This document shows, piece after piece, positions 28,057 to 38,179 of a stretch of DNA of 64,000 bases. Positions within the stretch are counted from its first letter, which is position 1, and each line of letters opens with the position of its first letter. Location: assembly GCF_014126615.1 (NCBI RefSeq), contig NZ_CP059896.1, positions 2,676,501 to 2,740,500 on the forward strand, read 5' to 3'. Under the pieces are notes generated by a model that saw only the letters and a program-made list of their open reading frames with translations, was not told the origin of the DNA and searched no databases. This stretch comes from Ciceribacter thiooxidans (GTDB lineage Bacteria > Pseudomonadota > Alphaproteobacteria > Rhizobiales > Rhizobiaceae). Position numbers and translations under genes: made by a program.

Positions 28057-28938
28057 TCACTTTCGGACGACATCCTCCATCCGCGCCTCGATCCGGCGCT
28101 TCAGATCGTCCTTCAGCGCTTCGGCAGTATCGAGGATCTGCCGCGCCTTCAGAAAGTCGAGAACGCGGTAAGAATTGACGTCCGGCCGCAGCAGGATATC
28201 GGGCGGCGAGAGCTTCTGCTTCAGCGCCAGATTGGCCTGCATCATCAGCTGGCTAGCACCGAAGAGACTGTCGATGCGGTTCGGTGGCTCGCCGTCGTCG
28301 CCGGCCGGCCCGCCGATCACATCGACGCCGATGACGATGTCGGCCGTGCCGGCGAGGTGGTCGTATGGCACGGGGTTGTAGATGCCGCCGTCGATCATGA
28401 AACGGCCGCCGAGACGCACCGGCATGAAGAGCGCGGGGATCGCCGCCGACGCCGCCAGTGCATTCCGGAGATCACCGCTTTCGCAGACGACCTCGGTCTG
28501 ACCGAAATAGTCGGTCGCGACGACCTTGAGCGGGATCTCGAGGCCGGAAAAATGCTCCGGCAGGCGTTCCGGCAGAAAGGCCCCCAGGATGCGCTCGAGA
28601 TTGAACTGGCCGAGCCTGAACCCGCCGACCGCATCGCGCATGGTCGCAGGCCCGAGACTCCAGAGCCGGTTTGCCAGCGCCGAACGCTTGCCGACCGTCT
28701 CCAGCGTATAGTCGCGGATGTCGCGGCCGGTCATGCCGGCAGCCATGCCCGCGCCGATGATCGCGCCGATCGAGGACCCTGCGATCGCCGCGGGACGGAT
28801 GCCCATCTCGTCGAGAGCCTCGATCACCGGGATATGGGCGAGCCCGCGGGCACCGCCCGCTCCGAGCGCGAGCCCCAGCGTGGGTCCGCCGGAAGGGACC
28901 GGAACCGGTACGATTGCTGGCGTCATTTCGCTTTCCAC
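28057..28938 (-). CDS. Patatin-like phospholipase
   Basis: Predicted acyl hydrolase of 293 residues with a Ser-Asp dyad. Oxyanion loop GAGGARGLAH near residue 27, nucleophile elbow GSSIG (Ser near residue 55) and DGGIYNPVP with the catalytic Asp are all present. No signal peptide, so cytoplasmic or peripheral, as in the RssA/YlbK branch. Start taken as GTG at 28938 with GAGGGG six bases upstream; ATG at 28926 is an alternative. Downstream of rsmD in the rluB-rsmD direction, ending convergently 6 bp from the antiporter gene. Confidence 0.9.
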   Translation of the reverse strand: MESEMTPAIVPVPVPSGGPTLGLALGAGGARGLAHIPVIEALDEMGIRPAAIAGSSIGAIIGAGMAAGMTGRDIRDYTLETVGKRSALANRLWSLGPATMRDAVGGFRLGQFNLERILGAFLPERLPEHFSGLEIPLKVVATDYFGQTEVVCESGDLRNALAASAAIPALFMPVRLGGRFMIDGGIYNPVPYDHLAGTADIVIGVDVIGGPAGDDGEPPNRIDSLFGASQLMMQANLALKQKLSPPDILLRPDVNSYRVLDFLKARQILDTAEALKDDLKRRIEARMEDVVRK

Positions 28939-28965
28939 CGGCAGCCCCTCGTTGGCCTGTGACCG

Positions 28966-29526
28966 TCAGGCGGGACGGTATTCGTAGAAATACATCTTCG
29001 TGTCGCCGAAGGTCCGCTCTTCGATCAGGCGGAACGCCGGGTGCATGTCGATCACCGCCTCGGCCTTCTCTTCCAGGATCGCGAGCGCGCCCGGCACCAG
29101 CCAGCCGCCTTCATGGGCGGCGGCGAACGCCTTTTCGCCGAGACCCTTGTTGTAGGGCGGGTCTGCGAACATCAGATGAAAGGGCTCGATATTGGCGGCG
29201 GGACCGAGCAGCGTCGCATCGCGCCGCAAGATCTTCGCCCGCCCGTGCAGGCCGAGCGCATCGATGTTTTCCCACAGAAGACTGCGGCCCTCGACGCTGT
29301 TTTCGACGAAGAGCGCGGCACGGCAGCCGCGCGACAGTGCCTCGAGCCCGACCGCGCCGGTACCGGCGAAGAGATCGAGCACGCGCGTGCCGTCGAGACA
29401 GCCGGGATGCGCATGGGTCAGGATGTTGAACAGGCTCTCGCGCGTCCGGTCGATGGTCGGCCGGATCGCGTTCGATTTCGGCGTCGCCAGATTGCGACCG
29501 CGAAACTCACCGCCGACGATCCGCAC
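28966..29526 (-). CDS. rsmD: 16S rRNA (guanine(966)-N(2))-methyltransferase
   Basis: Methylates G966 of 16S rRNA in the assembled 30S subunit. The 186-residue protein begins MRIVGGEFRGR, carries PTIDRTRESLFNIL, the SAM-binding LDLFAGTGAVGLEALSRG and the catalytic FADPPYN (DPPY). Start is GTG at 29526. It follows rluB by 6 bp, so the two rRNA modification genes are cotranscribed, a common rhizobial arrangement. Confidence 0.95.
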   Translation of the reverse strand: MRIVGGEFRGRNLATPKSNAIRPTIDRTRESLFNILTHAHPGCLDGTRVLDLFAGTGAVGLEALSRGCRAALFVENSVEGRSLLWENIDALGLHGRAKILRRDATLLGPAANIEPFHLMFADPPYNKGLGEKAFAAAHEGGWLVPGALAILEEKAEAVIDMHPAFRLIEERTFGDTKMYFYEYRPA

Positions 29527-29532
29527 CGCGCC

Positions 29533-31347
29533 TTACCTCCGGCCCTTCGAAGGACCCCGGCCACCGCCGGAAGGTTTGCCCCCGAAAGACTTGCCGTCAC
29601 CCGGACGGCCGCCCCGCGGCTTGTCGCTTCCCCCGGCAGGCTTACCGCCACCGGCCTTCCCGCCGAAACTCTTTCCGCCGAAGCCCTTGCCACCGAAGCT
29701 CTTGCCGCCCTTGCGCTCGGGCTTGCCGGAAAACGGCTTGTCGCCGGCGGGCTTTTCGCCGCTGCGCGGACGATCGCCGTAGGGTCGGTCGCCCCGAGGA
29801 CGATCGCTGCGATCACGTGCCTCCTGCGGTCGATCGCGGCGGGGCCGATCTTCGAAAGACCTGCCCTCGGAGGAACGTCCTTCGCGTGGACGGTCGCCGC
29901 GGTCCGGGCGGCCACCGGCGCCACGCCTGCCGCCGAAACCCTCGTCCTCGTCCTTGCGACGCGGCGGCGCTTCGGCGCGGATCCATTCGCCTTCCTCGTC
30001 GCGCGTCTTGCTGATCGTCACACGCGAGCGGGCGTCGGGCTGGCCGAAAGCGGGCTTTCCGCCCCGCGGGGCCTCCTCGAAACGCGGACGTCCGGGCTTG
30101 CCGGTTCCGGAAGCCGCCTTGCGGGCAGCAGCCTTCTCCCCGAGCGGACGGGCACCCGGCGCCATCCAGACATTGGCGGTGCGGCTCTGTCCCATCGGCT
30201 TGCGCTTCGGGCGGTCGGCAAAGTCGCCGTCTTCCCGCCTGTCGCCACGCCCACCCTTGGGCGCCGGGCCGGAGCGGCGGGTGTCGAGCCTGTCGAGAGC
30301 ACGTTCGCGGCGGTCTTCTGGCTTTTCACGCTTGCCACGCTGCGGCTTTTCGGAGGGTTTCTCAGCCACCGCCTCGCCCTCGTCCTCGTCACGGTCGCGG
30401 GAATAGATCGGGGCGTCGAAATTCGCCTTCGCATCCTCGATGAGGCGCGGTCCGAGCTGGTCGCGCAGCATCCGGCCGCGGACTTCCTGGACCTGGCCTT
30501 CCGGCAGGTCGCCGAGCTGGAAGGGACCGTAGGAGATGCGGATCAGGCGGTTCACCTCGAGGCCGAGCGCGCCGAGCACGTTCTTGATCTCGCGGTTCTT
30601 GCCTTCTCGCAGGCCCATGGTGAGCCAGACATTGTGACCCTGCTTGCGGTCGAGGGTCGCGTCGATCCCGCCATAGAGCACGCCTTCGACGGCGATGCCT
30701 TCCTTCAGCTTGTCGAGGCGGTCCTGGTCGATGTCGCCGTGGGCGCGGACGCGGTAGCGGCGCAGCCAGCCGGTGGTCGGCAGTTCGAGCACGCGGGCGA
30801 GGCCACCGTCATTGGTGAGCAGCAGCAGGCCTTCCGTGTTGATGTCGAGGCGGCCGATGGACATGACGCGCGGCAGGTCGTCCGGCAGGTTCTCGAACAC
30901 CGTCGGGCGGCCCTCCGGATCGGAATTGGTGGTCACCAGCCCCGCCGGCTTGTGATAGAGCCAGAGACGGGTACGTTCGATGCCGCGGATCGGCAGGCCG
31001 TCGACCTCGATCTGGTCGGCGAAGGTCGCGTTGACGACCGGCGTGTCGAGCACCTTGCCGTTGAGGCTGACGCGGCCTTCCATGATCATGCGCTCAACGT
31101 CGCGGCGCGAGGCGACGCCCGCGCGGGCGAGAAGCTTGGAGATGCGCTCGGGGACGACCGCTTCGGCAGCTGCGGCGGTCACGACGGGTGCCGGCTTGCT
31201 GGCCTTGGCGGGCGCTTTCGGCCCCGCCTTCTCGGCGGATTTCGGCGCCCCTTTCTCTGCGGAGCGGGCGAATTTGCGGGGCGACGGCTTTGCGCCGCGT
31301 TCGGACGATTTGGCGCCGGGACGCTTAGGCTTGTCTTTGGATGTCAT
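29533..31347 (-). CDS. rluB: rRNA pseudouridine synthase (RluB/RsuA family) with long disordered tail
   Basis: 604 residues, about twice the usual 250-300 of the family. A Lys/Ala/Pro-rich N-terminus (1-65) is followed by an S4 RNA-binding domain (about 66-112, SKLLARAGVASRRDVERMI) and the catalytic domain with GRLDINTEG (D168), ending near residue 300. The remaining 300 residues are low-complexity, rich in Arg, Asp, Gly, Pro, Lys and Ser, with many GGKSFGGK- and DRPRxxR-type repeats. Similar tails occur in other rhizobial RluB proteins, probably as RNA-binding disordered regions. ATG at 31347; divergent from tadA. Confidence 0.93.
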   Translation of the reverse strand: MTSKDKPKRPGAKSSERGAKPSPRKFARSAEKGAPKSAEKAGPKAPAKASKPAPVVTAAAAEAVVPERISKLLARAGVASRRDVERMIMEGRVSLNGKVLDTPVVNATFADQIEVDGLPIRGIERTRLWLYHKPAGLVTTNSDPEGRPTVFENLPDDLPRVMSIGRLDINTEGLLLLTNDGGLARVLELPTTGWLRRYRVRAHGDIDQDRLDKLKEGIAVEGVLYGGIDATLDRKQGHNVWLTMGLREGKNREIKNVLGALGLEVNRLIRISYGPFQLGDLPEGQVQEVRGRMLRDQLGPRLIEDAKANFDAPIYSRDRDEDEGEAVAEKPSEKPQRGKREKPEDRRERALDRLDTRRSGPAPKGGRGDRREDGDFADRPKRKPMGQSRTANVWMAPGARPLGEKAAARKAASGTGKPGRPRFEEAPRGGKPAFGQPDARSRVTISKTRDEEGEWIRAEAPPRRKDEDEGFGGRRGAGGRPDRGDRPREGRSSEGRSFEDRPRRDRPQEARDRSDRPRGDRPYGDRPRSGEKPAGDKPFSGKPERKGGKSFGGKGFGGKSFGGKAGGGKPAGGSDKPRGGRPGDGKSFGGKPSGGGRGPSKGRR

Positions 31348-31415
31348 TTGTTGTTTGCCTGTGGTTTGGCCGTGTCCTATCAGGTCGCGGGGCCTTGGTT
31401 AAGAGGAAATGTCAC

Positions 31416-31874
31416 ATGCCGCCGGCGAATCGTTTCATGGAGCTTGCGCTGGCGGAGGCCGAAGCGGCCGGGAAACGCGGCGAAGTGCCCATCGGTGCCG
31501 TCGTCGTGCTCGACGGCGAGGTGGTCGCGAGCGCCGGGAACCGTACCCGCGAACTGCACGACGTGACGGCGCACGCCGAAATCGCCGCGATCCGGCTGGC
31601 CGCAGAACGTGTCGGCGACGAGCGGCTCTCAGGTGCAGATCTCTATGTCACGCTGGAACCCTGCACCATGTGCGCGGCGGCGATCTCCTTCGCCCGCATC
31701 CGCCGGCTCTATTACGGCGCCGAGGACCCGAAGGGCGGAGGTGTCGACAACGGCGTGCGCTTCTACGCCCAGCCGACCTGCCACCACGCGCCGGAGGTCT
31801 ATTCCGGTCTCTCGGAGAGCCGGGCGGCCGACATTCTCAAGGCCTTTTTCCGGGAACGGCGCGAGGAGCCGTGA
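31416..31874 (+). CDS. tadA: tRNA-specific adenosine deaminase
   Basis: Converts A34 to inosine in tRNA-Arg(ACG), an essential reaction. The 152-residue zinc deaminase has TAHAEIAAIR (H53, catalytic E55) and EPCTMCAAAI (C83, C86), then the substrate loop DPKGGGVDNGVRFY. ATG at 31416 with AGAGGAAA upstream; the frame begins earlier at 31341 but that part overlaps the rluB start region. Monocistronic, divergent from rluB. Confidence 0.95.
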   Translation: MPPANRFMELALAEAEAAGKRGEVPIGAVVVLDGEVVASAGNRTRELHDVTAHAEIAAIRLAAERVGDERLSGADLYVTLEPCTMCAAAISFARIRRLYYGAEDPKGGGVDNGVRFYAQPTCHHAPEVYSGLSESRAADILKAFFRERREEP

Positions 31875-31884
31875 ACAGGAGGGG

Positions 31885-32682
31885 TCAGGCGACGACCGTT
31901 CCCGCCTCCTCACCGTTGATGACGATGCGGTTGCGACCGGCTTTCTTGGCCCGGTAGAGGTCTTCATCGGCCCGCCGAAAGAGTTCCGTCGGATCGAAGC
32001 GCCCGGAGGAACACCGGGCGCCGATGCTGACGGACAGCGGTACGCGCACGCCCTCGACGACGATCCTGCTGCCGGCCACCGCGCCACGGAGTGCCTCGGC
32101 GACGGCGAGCGCCCTCACCCGGTCAGCTCCGTCGAGAAACAGCACGAATTCCTCGCCGCCGATCCGGCCCCAGAAGTCGCGGGGACCGAGCGTCGCGGCG
32201 ATCGTCCTGCCGATCACCCGCAAGGCCTCGTCACCGACGAGATGGCCGAAGGTATCGTTGATCTTCTTGAAATGATCGGCGTCGGCGATCAGCAGCGCGG
32301 ACGACTGCGGCCCGGATGCCGCGGCGTCGAGGGCGGCGAAAAAGGTCTCGCGGTTCAATCCGCCGGTGAGGGAATCGATCCGAGACCGCTGCTTCAGGTC
32401 CTCATGCAGTGCGGAGAGTTCCGCATGCATGTCCTCCAGTTCGACATGCATGCGCGCGATCTCGTCGCGCTGGCGCTCGATCGTCTCCTTCTGGTGGAAC
32501 TGCCAGGCACTGCCCGGCGCGGCGATGACGAGCGGACACAGGACGCTCATCCAGAAACCGGGTCCGTCGGGATGGCCGCCGAGCATCGGCACGAGCAGCA
32601 GCACGATCGAAACCGAGGCCGCGACGGACAGTGCCGTCACTATCGCCGCCTTGGTCGCCGTCTTCCTGCTGATCTTGAACAT
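31885..32682 (-). CDS. Membrane-bound diguanylate cyclase (GGDEF)
   Basis: 265 residues: two membrane helices (about 10-32 and 42-58), a short coiled coil (65-100) and a GGDEF domain with LIADADHFKKINDTFGH and intact GGEEF at 175-179. No product-inhibition I-site: the Asp at 169 is not preceded by Arg at the right distance (GPRD instead of RxxD). It therefore looks like an active c-di-GMP synthase without feedback at that site. ATG at 32682. Convergent with tadA. Confidence 0.92.
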   Translation of the reverse strand: MFKISRKTATKAAIVTALSVAASVSIVLLLVPMLGGHPDGPGFWMSVLCPLVIAAPGSAWQFHQKETIERQRDEIARMHVELEDMHAELSALHEDLKQRSRIDSLTGGLNRETFFAALDAAASGPQSSALLIADADHFKKINDTFGHLVGDEALRVIGRTIAATLGPRDFWGRIGGEEFVLFLDGADRVRALAVAEALRGAVAGSRIVVEGVRVPLSVSIGARCSSGRFDPTELFRRADEDLYRAKKAGRNRIVINGEEAGTVVA

Positions 32683-32752
32683 GTCCGGACACTATGGTCC
32701 GTCCGGTTAACGGGGTGTGACGCCGGGGAGGCAAATTCCCGGACAGAGCACT

Positions 32753-33235
32753 TCAACCGGCGGCGAAATCCCTGAGCCGGTCGCCTGAGAGGCGGTAACG
32801 GATCCATTCCGACTGCGGCTCGGCGCCGACGGCCTCGTAGACGCGGATCGCCGGCGTGTTCCAGTCGAGCACGCTCCATTCGAAGCGCCCACACCCTTCT
32901 TCAACGGCAGTCCTGGCAAGATGGCGCAGCAGGAGCTTTCCGGCGCCCGAGCCGCGATAGTCGGGCGAGACGTAGAGATCCTCGAGATAGAGGCCCTTGC
33001 GCGCCTGCCAGGTGGAATAGCTGTAGAACCAGATGGCGAAACCGGCCGGAACGCCGTCTGCCTCGAGGATGGCAGCCCCCGTGACGGCACCCAGCCCGAA
33101 GAGCGTCCGGGTCAGGCTTTCTTCCGTCGCCTCGACCTCGTGCGCGGCCTTCTCATAGACGGCAAGCTCGGTGATGAAGCGCAGGATCGAGCCGACATCG
33201 TCCGGTGTCGCAGTGCGGATGGTGAAGCTGGTCAT
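32753..33235 (-). CDS. GNAT-family N-acetyltransferase (diamine acetyltransferase-like)
   Basis: 160-residue acetyl-CoA-dependent acetyltransferase. It has the acetyl-CoA binding loop LYVSPDYRGSGAGKLLL and the C-terminal SVLDWNTPAIRVYEAVGAEP pattern typical of the spermidine/thialysine acetyltransferase branch, with GLYLEDLYV just before. The start at ATG 33235 (MTSFTIRTATPDD) matches the usual beginning of the fold; the frame to 33286 adds residues without likeness. The true amine substrate is not determined. Neighbours give no further hint. Confidence 0.88.
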   Translation of the reverse strand: MTSFTIRTATPDDVGSILRFITELAVYEKAAHEVEATEESLTRTLFGLGAVTGAAILEADGVPAGFAIWFYSYSTWQARKGLYLEDLYVSPDYRGSGAGKLLLRHLARTAVEEGCGRFEWSVLDWNTPAIRVYEAVGAEPQSEWIRYRLSGDRLRDFAAG

Positions 33236-33313
33236 GGAAATTCCGGGGTCCAGACAGAGCTGCAGGCCGTTTCCGGCCTGCGACATGTTACGAGACTAAG
33301 GGGGAACGCGCCA

Positions 33314-33943
33314 CTATTGGAAGGGCATCCACCAGGAAGAAGTCTGGCGGGCGGCCTTGGCCTCCTTCTTGCGGCGCTTTTCCTTCTTGAGTTCCGGCTC
33401 GCCGAGGTCGTCGAGGTTCGACGCCGAGGCGACCTGGCGGTACTCGGTCGGCGGATCGGAGAGGAAGCGGCGCTGGTCGAGATAGGCGCCCTTCTGCAGC
33501 TGGCGGGCTTCGCGGAAGGCGGCCCACTTCTGGGTTTCGGTCATCGTGCCGGCGGTACCGTAGCCGGCGAGCAGCGGCGAGCGGTAACGCGGATTGTCCT
33601 TGTTGGCATCCGCCTCGGCGACGAGGCGCTCACGCGCATCTTCCGGCGATTCCAGCCATTCGGGATTTTCCTTGCTGGCGAGCGACTGCTGCGGCGCGGC
33701 AAGCGTGTTCCTGGCGGTTTCCGGCGGCATGACGAGCGCAGGACGCGGATTGTACTTGGTGCCGGCGTTCTTGTTCGGGTTCGACCCGATCGACACCGCC
33801 GACCCGACGTCGTCGACGAGCTGTTCCATCGCCGTCTTGTCGGTGCCGTATGTCGGGCTGCCGACGCAACCCGTCAGGCTCAGGCAAACCGCAATGATGC
33901 CCGTCGCCCCAGCGCCCACTCTGAACACATCTGCCGCTTTCAT
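33314..33943 (-). CDS. Lipoprotein of unknown function
   Basis: 209-residue protein with a lipoprotein signal sequence ending in LSLTGC (lipid-attached Cys near residue 27), so anchored in the inner or outer membrane from the periplasmic side. The mature part is hydrophilic with RPALVMPPETARNTLAAP and a Lys/Glu-rich C-terminal stretch. It resembles DUF3035-type lipoproteins that often sit near ileS-lspA in alphaproteobacteria, but I am not certain of the family. ATG at 33943 with GGAAGGG upstream. Downstream of ileS in the same direction. Confidence 0.78.
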   Translation of the reverse strand: MKAADVFRVGAGATGIIAVCLSLTGCVGSPTYGTDKTAMEQLVDDVGSAVSIGSNPNKNAGTKYNPRPALVMPPETARNTLAAPQQSLASKENPEWLESPEDARERLVAEADANKDNPRYRSPLLAGYGTAGTMTETQKWAAFREARQLQKGAYLDQRRFLSDPPTEYRQVASASNLDDLGEPELKKEKRRKKEAKAARQTSSWWMPFQ

Positions 33944-34084
33944 AAACGCCCTTCCAGCCTCACCGGCACAGTCTAGCCGGCCGAGAATACCCAATCAACC
34001 TTCGCCTGAACGATGATTTCGGCCAATTTCAGGCAGGTTTTACCGGATGACAGGCAAAAGCGCAAATCACCCGGTAACTTTTGC

Positions 34085-37012
34085 TTAACGCAGCGCAGCA
34101 AGCTCGCGCAGGGCGGCGGCATCACGCGCAGAGACGTCCGGGTAGTCCTGATCGGACCCGACATCCTTCGTTATGCGCCAGGAACGGGCGCACTTGCGGC
34201 CTTCGGTGACCTTCGGCTCGACCGAGACCTTGCCGACTTCCGGCAAGCGGAAGGCGTCTGCCGGTCCCTCGTCTGCAACGACCGTAATATCCGACGTGAT
34301 GCAGATTTCGGCGAAGTCCTGGCCTTCGAGCGCCTGGAAGAGCGCCGGATCACCGACATGGACGACCGGAGCCGCTTCGAGCGAGGAGCCGATCCGCTTG
34401 TCCTTGCGCTCGATTTCGAGCGCGCCGGTGACGACGGTGCGAACCTGCCGGATCTTGCTCCACTTCTCGTCGAGTGCCGGGTTCAGCCATTCGGCCGGGA
34501 TTTCCGGAAACTGTTCGAGATGCACCGACGCCGCCTGCGGATTGCGCGACAGCCAGGCTTCCTCGGTGGTGAAGGGCAGCATCGGCGCCATCCAGACAAC
34601 GAGGCAGTCGAACAGCTTGCGGATGACCGCGAGCGATGCGCGTCGGCGCAGCGAGGACGGCGCGTCGCAATAGAGCGCATCCTTGCGGACGTCGAAGTAG
34701 AAGGCCGACAGTTCGATGTTGGAGAAGTCGATCAGCGAACGGGTGATCTTCTTGAAGTCGAAGGCGTCGTAGCCCTCGCGCACCACCTTGTCGAGCTCGG
34801 CGAGGCGATGGAGCATCAGCTTTTCGAGTTCCGGCATGTCGGCATAGGCGATCTCCTCACCCTTGTCGTGGGCGAGCGTGCCGAGCATCCAGCGGATGGT
34901 GTTCCTGAGCTTGCGATAGGCGTCGATATTGGTCTGGATGATCGACTTGCCGAGGCGCTGGTCTTCCCAGTAGTCGGTCGTCATGACCCAGAGGCGCAGG
35001 ATGTCGGCGCCCGATTCCTTCATCACGTCCTGCGGGAAGACCTGGTTGCCGAGCGACTTCGACATCTTGCGGCCGTCTTCCGCCATGGTGAAGCCATGGG
35101 TGATGACAGCGTTATAGGGCGCGCGGCCGCGCGTGCCGCAGCTCTCGAGCAGGGACGAATGGAACCAGCCGCGGTGCTGGTCGGAACCTTCGAGATAGAC
35201 GTCGGCCGGCCATTTCAGATCCGGGCGGTCCTCCAGCGTGAAGGCGTGGGTGCAACCGGAGTCGAACCAGACATCGAGGATGTCCGTGACCTGGTTCCAG
35301 ATGTCCGGATTGTGGGCATTGCCGAGGAAGCGCTCCTTGGCACCCGGCGCGAACCAGGCATCGGCACCTTCCTTCTCGAAGGCGTCGAGGATGCGGGCGT
35401 TGACCTCGTCGTCAACCAGCACGTTCCCGTCCTTGTCGGCGAAGACGCAGATCGGCACGCCCCAGGCGCGCTGGCGCGACAGCACCCAGTCGGGACGCTG
35501 CTCGATCATGCCGCGCAGGCGGTTCTGGCCCATGGCCGGAACGAAGCGGGTCTCGTCAATGGCCTCCAGTGCGCGCGAGCGCAGCGTCGAGCCGTCGCCG
35601 AGGTCCTTGTCCATGTAGACGAACCATTGCGGTGTGTTGCGGAAGATGACCGGCTTCTTGGAGCGCCAGGAATGCGGATAGTCGTGCTTGATGCGGCCGC
35701 GGGCGAAGAGGTGGTTCGCCGCGATCAGCGCCTCGATGACGCGCTTGTTGGCGTCGCCCTTCTTGCCGTTGTCGTCCATGACGCGGGCAGCACCGCCCTC
35801 GGCCGAGGGACCGAAGCCGGGAGCTTCGTCGGTGTAGTAGCCGTCATCACCGACCGTGAACGGGATCTTCGTCGAGATGCCGCGGGCTTCGAGCGCACGC
35901 ACGTTGTCCATCCAGGCGTCAAAGTCCTCGCGGCCGTGGGACGGCGCGGTGTGTACGAAACCGGTACCGGCATCGTCGGTGACGTGATCGCCGTCGAGGA
36001 GCGGAACCGGGAAGGTATAGCCCAAGGCTTCGAGCGGATGGGCGCAGATGAGAGTCGAGAGTTCATCACCTTCGACGTCACGGACGAGCTTGAGCGTCAC
36101 CTTGGCCTTGGCGGCGCATTCCTCGGCGAGGCGCGTCGCGAAGATGAGCTTTTCGCCGGGCTGCGGTCCGAAGTCGTTCTGCGCCGCCGTCACCTCGTAG
36201 AGACCATAGGGGAAGCGCGAGGAGAACGAGATCGCGCGGTTGCCCGGGATGGTCCAGGGCGTGGTGGTCCAGATGACGACGAAGGTGTGGAGAAGGTCGC
36301 CCGACCGTTCGCCGGCATGCTGCACGGGGAACTTGACCCAGATCGTGTCGCTCTCGACCTCGTGATACTCGACTTCCGCTTCCGCAAGCGCCGTGCGCTC
36401 GACGACCGACCACATGACCGGCTTCGAACCGCGGTAGAGCTGGCCGGACGTGGCAAACTTCAGAAGCTCGCCGGCGATGCGGGCTTCCGCGTGGAAGTTC
36501 ATCGTCGTGTAGGGGTTCTCGAAGTCGCCCTCGATGCCGAGCCGCTTGAACTCGCCGGACTGCACGCCGATCCACTTTTCGGCATAGGCGCGGCATTCCT
36601 TACGGAATTCGATCATCGCCGAGGGCTGCTTGAGGTCGGGCTTTTCCTTGCCCTTGGCGCGGTAGTTCTCTTCCTCGATCTTCCATTCGATCGGCAGGCC
36701 GTGGCAGTCCCAGCCCGGAACGTAGTTGGCGTCATAGCCGCGCATCTGGAAGGAGCGGGTGATGACGTCCTTCAGGATCTTGTTGAGCGCGTGGCCGATG
36801 TGGATGTTGCCGTTGGCATAGGGCGGGCCGTCGTGGAGGACGAATTTCTCGCGGCCGGCGGCGGAGGCGCGCAGCTTCTTGTAGAGGCCCATTTCCTCCC
36901 AGCGTGCCACCATTTCCGGCTCCTTCTGCGGCAGGCCTGCGCGCATCGGGAATTCGGTCTGGGGAAGGTAGAGGGTCGAGGAATAGTCTTGCTTTACTGC
37001 GGTATCGGTCAT
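34085..37012 (-). CDS. ileS: Isoleucyl-tRNA synthetase
   Basis: Class I aminoacyl-tRNA synthetase of 975 residues. HIGH motif appears as [11 protein letters not shown] near residue 70, KMSKS as [11 protein letters not shown], and the editing (CP1) domain contains [10 protein letters not shown]. The C-terminal end KCARSWRIT...ALRELAALR lacks a second cysteine pair, the normal alphaproteobacterial form. The ATG at 37012 ([10 protein letters not shown]) fits the family; the frame continues upstream to 37150 without likeness. lspA, usually nearby, is not found in this window. Confidence 0.96.
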   Translation of the reverse strand: MTDTAVKQDYSSTLYLPQTEFPMRAGLPQKEPEMVARWEEMGLYKKLRASAAGREKFVLHDGPPYANGNIHIGHALNKILKDVITRSFQMRGYDANYVPGWDCHGLPIEWKIEEENYRAKGKEKPDLKQPSAMIEFRKECRAYAEKWIGVQSGEFKRLGIEGDFENPYTTMNFHAEARIAGELLKFATSGQLYRGSKPVMWSVVERTALAEAEVEYHEVESDTIWVKFPVQHAGERSGDLLHTFVVIWTTTPWTIPGNRAISFSSRFPYGLYEVTAAQNDFGPQPGEKLIFATRLAEECAAKAKVTLKLVRDVEGDELSTLICAHPLEALGYTFPVPLLDGDHVTDDAGTGFVHTAPSHGREDFDAWMDNVRALEARGISTKIPFTVGDDGYYTDEAPGFGPSAEGGAARVMDDNGKKGDANKRVIEALIAANHLFARGRIKHDYPHSWRSKKPVIFRNTPQWFVYMDKDLGDGSTLRSRALEAIDETRFVPAMGQNRLRGMIEQRPDWVLSRQRAWGVPICVFADKDGNVLVDDEVNARILDAFEKEGADAWFAPGAKERFLGNAHNPDIWNQVTDILDVWFDSGCTHAFTLEDRPDLKWPADVYLEGSDQHRGWFHSSLLESCGTRGRAPYNAVITHGFTMAEDGRKMSKSLGNQVFPQDVMKESGADILRLWVMTTDYWEDQRLGKSIIQTNIDAYRKLRNTIRWMLGTLAHDKGEEIAYADMPELEKLMLHRLAELDKVVREGYDAFDFKKITRSLIDFSNIELSAFYFDVRKDALYCDAPSSLRRRASLAVIRKLFDCLVVWMAPMLPFTTEEAWLSRNPQAASVHLEQFPEIPAEWLNPALDEKWSKIRQVRTVVTGALEIERKDKRIGSSLEAAPVVHVGDPALFQALEGQDFAEICITSDITVVADEGPADAFRLPEVGKVSVEPKVTEGRKCARSWRITKDVGSDQDYPDVSARDAAALRELAALR

Positions 37013-37245
37013 GATCTTGCCATCGAGAGATGCGCCGGCAAAGGGCGGCGCCAAGTTCCTGGAAAAGGCGGAAACGAAAAAGGCGCTTTTGCAAGCGCCG
37101 AAAACCCGGACCCTCCGGCAGCTTTCAAAGCGCGCGGAAGGCCGGGCCAATAATTCGAAGGGACATGGTCAGCCGTACCCTGGTCATGGGGCGCTGTTTA
37201 AGCGTTTTTACCGAGAAAAGGAAGAGGCCCGCCGCGGCAAATGCT

Positions 37246-37689
37246 TCATGCTGGCCGTTCGGCGAGCGTGAAGACCTTCATGTCGAGGAGACGGCGCGCA
37301 ATCAGCATGCCGGCAACCATGGCCACGAGGAAGACGTAGGCTTCCCGATGGCCGAGGCCGAGCGCCGGAATGGAGCCGCCGGGGCAAAAACCGGCAATCC
37401 CCCAGCCGATGCCGAAGAGGAGCGAGCCGCCGATCAGCCGCCCGTCGATACGGCCGCGGGCGGGAATATGGAAGCGCGCATCGAAGACCGGCTTTTTGCG
37501 CCGGCGCTGCAGGAGCGCATAGCCGGGCGCGGTGACCAGCAGGGCTCCGGCCATGACGAAGGCGAGGCTCGGGTCCCAGGTGCCGGCGAGATCGAAGAAG
37601 TTCATGACCTTGGACGGATCGGCCATGCCGGAAAGCACGATGCCGAGGCCGAAAACGGCGCCGATGAGGAGCGCGGCAAAGTATTTCAT
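37246..37689 (-). CDS. YeeE/YedE-family sulfur transport subunit (C-terminal-type half)
   Basis: 147-residue membrane protein with four to five helices, forming half of a YeeE/YedE-like (sulfur compound) transporter; the other half is encoded just upstream. Signature GFCPGGSIPALGLGHREA contains the conserved Cys. ATG at 37689 is taken because GAGG lies nine bases upstream; an ATG at 37698, two bases after the upstream stop codon, is possible. Tight spacing implies translation coupled with its partner. In other bacteria such split pairs are controlled by BigR/SqrR-type repressors. Confidence 0.88.
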   Translation of the reverse strand: MKYFAALLIGAVFGLGIVLSGMADPSKVMNFFDLAGTWDPSLAFVMAGALLVTAPGYALLQRRRKKPVFDARFHIPARGRIDGRLIGGSLLFGIGWGIAGFCPGGSIPALGLGHREAYVFLVAMVAGMLIARRLLDMKVFTLAERPA

Positions 37690-37700
37690 GGCGAACATCC

Positions 37701-38117
37701 TCAGAATACGTGGCGGAGCAGGAAGACGGTGACGAAGGCCGCGGCCATGAAGCTTATCGTCGCGGCGATCGAGCGCGGCGACAGCCTTGCCAGCCCGCAG
37801 ACGCCGTGGCCGGAGGTGCAGCCGGAGCCGAAGGTGACGCCGAGACCCGTGACCACGCCGCCGACGACGAGGGTGGTGAGCGAAAGCGGCGCCGAGAAGC
37901 TCACCGTATGACCGGTCGCCTGCAGGAGCGCCGGGGCACCGATCGCACCGGCAAGGAAGGCGGCCCGCCAGCCCCAGTCGGCGGCAAGCGGCGGGAAGAC
38001 ACCGATGACGATCGCCGACATGCCGGCGATCCGCCCCCAGAACGCCATCAGCAGCACGGCAGCAAGGCCGATCAGCAGGCCTCCGGCAAAGGAGAGGAAG
38101 GGGGTGAATTCGGTCAT
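37701..38117 (-). CDS. YeeE/YedE-family sulfur transport subunit (N-terminal-type half)
   Basis: 138-residue membrane protein, partner of the downstream gene. It has four or five helices and the hallmark GSGCTSGHGVCGLARLS with two cysteines, thought to relay or bind a sulfur species such as thiosulfate. ATG at 38117. The pair is preceded by a short AT-rich palindromic region that could hold an operator. No rhodanese, persulfide dioxygenase or ArsR gene lies beside it here, unlike in the bigR operon. Confidence 0.9.
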   Translation of the reverse strand: MTEFTPFLSFAGGLLIGLAAVLLMAFWGRIAGMSAIVIGVFPPLAADWGWRAAFLAGAIGAPALLQATGHTVSFSAPLSLTTLVVGGVVTGLGVTFGSGCTSGHGVCGLARLSPRSIAATISFMAAAFVTVFLLRHVF

Positions 38118-38179
38118 GCAATCGGTCCTGCGAGGCTGGCGGCGAGAATTACCGGACTCTATCGGCCGCGGCGGCCATG

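Noticed and set aside
29041..31566. 841-codon plus-strand frame
   Set aside because: Antisense to rluB and rsmD; repetitive composition mirrors the low-complexity tail of rluB.
34013..37153. 1046-codon plus-strand frame
   Set aside because: Complete antisense shadow of ileS with no domain likeness; the ileS frame has all class I motifs.
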